Of a DNA stretch of 64,000 nt, positions 60,531 to 64,000 are shown one piece after another; positions within the stretch are counted from its first letter, which is position 1; each line of letters opens with the position of its first letter. This stretch comes from Betaproteobacteria bacterium (GTDB lineage Bacteria; Pseudomonadota; Gammaproteobacteria; Burkholderiales; Casimicrobiaceae). Where the stretch lies: NCBI GenBank assembly GCA_013298145.1, contig JAAFJO010000007.1, forward strand, positions 121,674 to 185,673. Reading direction: 5' to 3'. The position numbers and the translations under genes were made by a program. The notes below the pieces were generated by a model. The model saw nothing but the letters and a program-made list of their open reading frames with translations, was not told where the DNA came from and searched no databases.

Positions 60531-61721
60531 TTACTTCAGAATTTTCGACACGACGCCTGCGCCGACGGTGCGACCGCCTTCACGGATCGCGAAGCGAAGC
60601 TTCTCTTCCATCGCGATCGGCGCAATCAAGGCAACCGTCATCTTCACGTTGTCGCCTGGCATCACCATCTCTGTGCCCGCTGGCAACGTCACCGATCCGG
60701 TCACATCCGTCGTGCGGAAGTAGAACTGGGGACGGTAGTTATTGAAGAACGGGGTGTGGCGTCCGCCTTCGTCTTTCGAGAGCACGTAGATTTCGCATTC
60801 GAAATCGGTGTGCGGCATGATTGAACCCGGCTTGCAGAGCACTTGGCCGCGCTCAACCTCTTCACGCTTGGTGCCGCGAAGAAGAATACCGACGTTGTCG
60901 CCCGCTTGACCTTGGTCGAGGAGCTTACGGAACATCTCAACACCGGTACAGGTGGTCTTGAGTGTGGGCTTGATGCCGACGATTTCGATCTCTTCGCCGA
61001 CCTTGACAACGCCACGCTCGATACGACCGGTCACCACGGTGCCGCGACCCGAAATCGAGAAGACGTCTTCCACAGGCATGAGGAAGGCGCCGTCAATGGC
61101 GCGCTCAGGCGTGGGGATGTAGCTGTCAAGCGCTTCGGCCAAACGGTCGATGCAGGGCTCGCCCAGATCCGATTTGTCGCCTTCGAGGGCGAGCTTGGCG
61201 GAGCCTTTAACGATCGGGATGTCATCGCCTGGGAAGTCGTACTTGCTGAGAAGTTCACGAACTTCCATTTCAACGAGTTCGAGGAGTTCTGCGTCGTCGA
61301 CCATGTCGCATTTGTTGAGGAATACGACGATGTAAGGAACACCAACCTGACGCGAGAGGAGGATGTGCTCGCGCGTCTGTGGCATCGGGCCGTCAGCAGC
61401 CGAGCAAACCAGAATCGCGCCGTCCATCTGCGCAGCACCGGTGATCATGTTCTTCACATAGTCAGCGTGGCCGGGGCAGTCAACGTGGGCGTAGTGACGA
61501 TTGCTCGTCTCGTACTCTACGTGGGCGGTGTTAATCGTGATGCCGCGCGCTTTCTCTTCAGGCGCTGCGTCAATCTGGTCGTAGGCCTTGGCCTCACCAC
61601 CGAACTTGCGCGACAACACGGTGGTGATCGCAGCCGTCAAAGTGGTCTTGCCATGATCAACGTGACCAATCGTGCCTACGTTCACGTGGGGCTTCGTGCG
61701 CTTAAAAGTCTCTTTTGCCAT
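60531..61721 (-). CDS. tuf: Elongation factor Tu
   Basis: [36 protein letters not shown]. Confidence 0.99.
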   Translation of the reverse strand: MAKETFKRTKPHVNVGTIGHVDHGKTTLTAAITTVLSRKFGGEAKAYDQIDAAPEEKARGITINTAHVEYETSNRHYAHVDCPGHADYVKNMITGAAQMDGAILVCSAADGPMPQTREHILLSRQVGVPYIVVFLNKCDMVDDAELLELVEMEVRELLSKYDFPGDDIPIVKGSAKLALEGDKSDLGEPCIDRLAEALDSYIPTPERAIDGAFLMPVEDVFSISGRGTVVTGRIERGVVKVGEEIEIVGIKPTLKTTCTGVEMFRKLLDQGQAGDNVGILLRGTKREEVERGQVLCKPGSIMPHTDFECEIYVLSKDEGGRHTPFFNNYRPQFYFRTTDVTGSVTLPAGTEMVMPGDNVKMTVALIAPIAMEEKLRFAIREGGRTVGAGVVSKILK

Positions 61722-61798
61722 TTTCTGGAGTCCTTAGAGTTTTTGATTGCTTAAATAATTAGCAACGGACGCTTCAATTGGCGTCCATTTGTTTTGAA

Positions 61799-63895
61799 TT
61801 AGCCTGCTTTTGCTTTCATCACTGCCTCAGCCACGTTCTTAGGCGCTTCTGAGTAGTGCTTGAATTCCATCGTATACGTTGCTCGGCCCTGGGTCGCGGA
61901 ACGCAATGAGGTCGAGTAACCAAACATCTCACCGAGCGGCACTTCAGCCTTGATGATTTTTCCACCAAGCACGTCATCCATACCTTGAACCATGCCGCGG
62001 CGTGATGAGAGATCGCCCATCACCGTACCCGCGTAGTCTTCTGGCGTCTCGACTTCAACCGCCATCATCGGCTCCAGAAGAACAGCACTCGCTTTACGCA
62101 TACCGTCTTTGAAAGCCATCGACGCGGCCATTTTGAACGCGTTTTCGTTCGAATCCACTTCGTGGAACGAGCCATCGAACAGCGTGACCTTGACGTCAAC
62201 CACCGGGAATCCTGCGAGTACTCCGTTTGGGAGCGTATCAAGGAGACCCTTCGCAACCGCCGGGATGAACTCGCGAGGAACCGTGCCGCCTTTGATGGCG
62301 TCAACGAACTCGTAACCTTTGCCCGCCTCTTGCGGCTCCATCTTGATCCAAACGTGACCGTATTGGCCGCGTCCGCCAGACTGCTTAACAAATTTACCTT
62401 CGACTTCGCATGGCTTACGAATCGTTTCACGATATGCGACCTGAGGCTTACCAACGCTCGCCTCAACACCGAACTCGCGCTTCATGCGGTCAACAAGAAT
62501 TTCGAGGTGTAACTCGCCCATTCCGGAAATGATTGTCTGCCCCGATTCTTCATCGGTACGAACGCGGAACGAAGGATCTTCTTGTGCCAAGCGACCCAAC
62601 GCCAAGCCCATTTTCTCTTGATCGGCTTTCGTCTTAGGCTCCACCGCTTGAGAGATCACTGGTTCCGGGAACACCATGCGCTCAAGTGTGATCAACGCGC
62701 TTGGATCGCACAAGGTGTCGCCCGTCGTAGCTTCCTTCAAGCCAACCGCAGCAGCGATGTCGCCAGCACGTACCTCTTTGATTTCCTCGCGTTGATTCGC
62801 GTGCATCTGCAGCAAGCGACCGATACGTTCCTTCTTGCCCTTAACCGGGTTGTAGATGGTGTCGCCTGTTGCTACGACTCCCGAGTACACGCGGAAGAAG
62901 ATGAGCTGCCCGACGAATGGGTCGGTCATGATCTTAAATGCGAGCGCAGAAAACTTCTCTTCATCACTTGCATTGCGCGTCACGGGCTTTTCATCGTCAT
63001 CCGTGCCGCCGACCGGCGGAATATCCGTCGGCGCAGGCATGTACTCGATCACAGCGTCGAGCATCGCTTGTACGCCTTTGTTCTTAAAAGCAGAGCCGCA
63101 GAACATTGGCACGATTTCGCTTGCGATTGTGCGGAGACGAATGCCTTTTTTGATGTCCTCAGCTGAGAGCTCTCCCTCTTCCAAGTACTTGTTCATCAGG
63201 TCTTCGTTCGCTTCGGCGGCGCTTTCCACCATCTTGGCGCGCCACTCGTCTGCCTTGGCTTGGAGCTCTGCGGGAATGTCACGCGCCTCGTATTTCATGC
63301 CTTGGGACGCTTCGTCCCAAAAGATCGCCTTCATACGAACGAGGTCGATAATGCCCTGGAAGTTTTCCTCAGCGCCAATCGGCACTTGCATCGGTACGGG
63401 GTTCGCCTTGAGGCGAATCTTCATTTGATCGTAGACCTTGAAGAAATCCGCACCGGTTCGGTCCATCTTATTTACGAACGCAAGGCGCGGCACTTTGTAC
63501 TTATTTGCCTGGCGCCAAACGGTCTCAGATTGCGGTTGAACACCGCCCACTGCACAGTACACCATGCACGCGCCGTCAAGAACGCGCATTGATCGCTCTA
63601 CTTCGATCGTGAAGTCGACGTGCCCCGGCGTATCAATAATGTTGATACGGTGCTCAGGGAAATTTTTATCCATTCCCTTCCAAAAACAGGTCGTAGCAGC
63701 CGAGGTAATTGTGATACCGCGTTCACGCTCCTGCTCCATCCAGTCCATCGTGGCAGCGCCATCGTGAACTTCGCCAATCTTGTGCGATACGCCCGTGTAG
63801 AAAAGAATACGCTCGGTAGTCGTCGTTTTCCCAGCGTCAATGTGAGCTGAGATACCGATGTTCCGATAGCGATCAATAGGTGTAGTGCGAGGCAT
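61799..63895 (-). CDS. fusA: Elongation factor G
   Basis: [69 protein letters not shown]. Confidence 0.99.
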   Translation of the reverse strand: MPRTTPIDRYRNIGISAHIDAGKTTTTERILFYTGVSHKIGEVHDGAATMDWMEQERERGITITSAATTCFWKGMDKNFPEHRINIIDTPGHVDFTIEVERSMRVLDGACMVYCAVGGVQPQSETVWRQANKYKVPRLAFVNKMDRTGADFFKVYDQMKIRLKANPVPMQVPIGAEENFQGIIDLVRMKAIFWDEASQGMKYEARDIPAELQAKADEWRAKMVESAAEANEDLMNKYLEEGELSAEDIKKGIRLRTIASEIVPMFCGSAFKNKGVQAMLDAVIEYMPAPTDIPPVGGTDDDEKPVTRNASDEEKFSALAFKIMTDPFVGQLIFFRVYSGVVATGDTIYNPVKGKKERIGRLLQMHANQREEIKEVRAGDIAAAVGLKEATTGDTLCDPSALITLERMVFPEPVISQAVEPKTKADQEKMGLALGRLAQEDPSFRVRTDEESGQTIISGMGELHLEILVDRMKREFGVEASVGKPQVAYRETIRKPCEVEGKFVKQSGGRGQYGHVWIKMEPQEAGKGYEFVDAIKGGTVPREFIPAVAKGLLDTLPNGVLAGFPVVDVKVTLFDGSFHEVDSNENAFKMAASMAFKDGMRKASAVLLEPMMAVEVETPEDYAGTVMGDLSSRRGMVQGMDDVLGGKIIKAEVPLGEMFGYSTSLRSATQGRATYTMEFKHYSEAPKNVAEAVMKAKAG

Positions 63896-63949
63896 AACTA
63901 AATCTCTCTATGCGCCCGGTGCCACCAGGCGCCCGAGCAACGATTGCTG

Positions 63950-64000
63950 TTAGAAACGGAAGTGCGAGAAGGCTTTGTTCGCCTCCGCCATACGATGCAC
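63950..64000 (-). CDS. rpsG: 30S ribosomal protein S7, C-terminal end only
   Basis: Minus-strand translation VHRMAEANKAFSHFRF*; boundary approximate to 1 nt. Confidence 0.85.
   Translation of the reverse strand: MHRMAEANKAFSHFRF

Overview
64 kb of a betaproteobacterial (probably Burkholderiales-like) chromosome; lineage is inferred from gene order and protein style. The right half carries the str/S10/spc/alpha ribosomal gene cluster on the minus strand: rpsG end, fusA, tuf, rpsJ to rpsQ, then rplN to secY, infA, rpmJ, rpsM, rpsK, rpsD, rpoA, rplQ. It is split between rpsQ and rplN by about 11.8 kb. That insert holds an N-acetylmuramoyl-L-alanine amidase, a 1209-aa Kelch-like secreted protein, a 1061-aa RCC1-like secreted protein and a LuxR-type response regulator with a hybrid histidine kinase. 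The left half carries a LivH-LivM fused permease (open at the window edge and absent from the ORF track) with its binding protein, myo-inositol oxygenase, a delta-60-repeat secreted protein, MtfA, RmuC, GMP reductase, a FecCD-type transporter, a malonate operon (GntR regulator, malonyl-CoA decarboxylase, Bug receptor, malonyl-CoA synthetase), bactofilin, an M23 peptidase, a secreted Tudor-knot/chromo-like protein and DnaE. Main unexplained signals: (1) six dispersed intergenic AT-rich elements whose two conserved half-motifs lie 65-67 bp apart, several with mutually complementary ends; (2) MITE-like elements with GGGAAACGCTGA termini and CTAG flanks, one inserted exactly in a CTAG that forms the stop codons of two convergent genes; (3) three secreted repeat proteins of different propeller types sharing a C-terminal paired dockerin-like module. 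All calls were made by eye without database searches.
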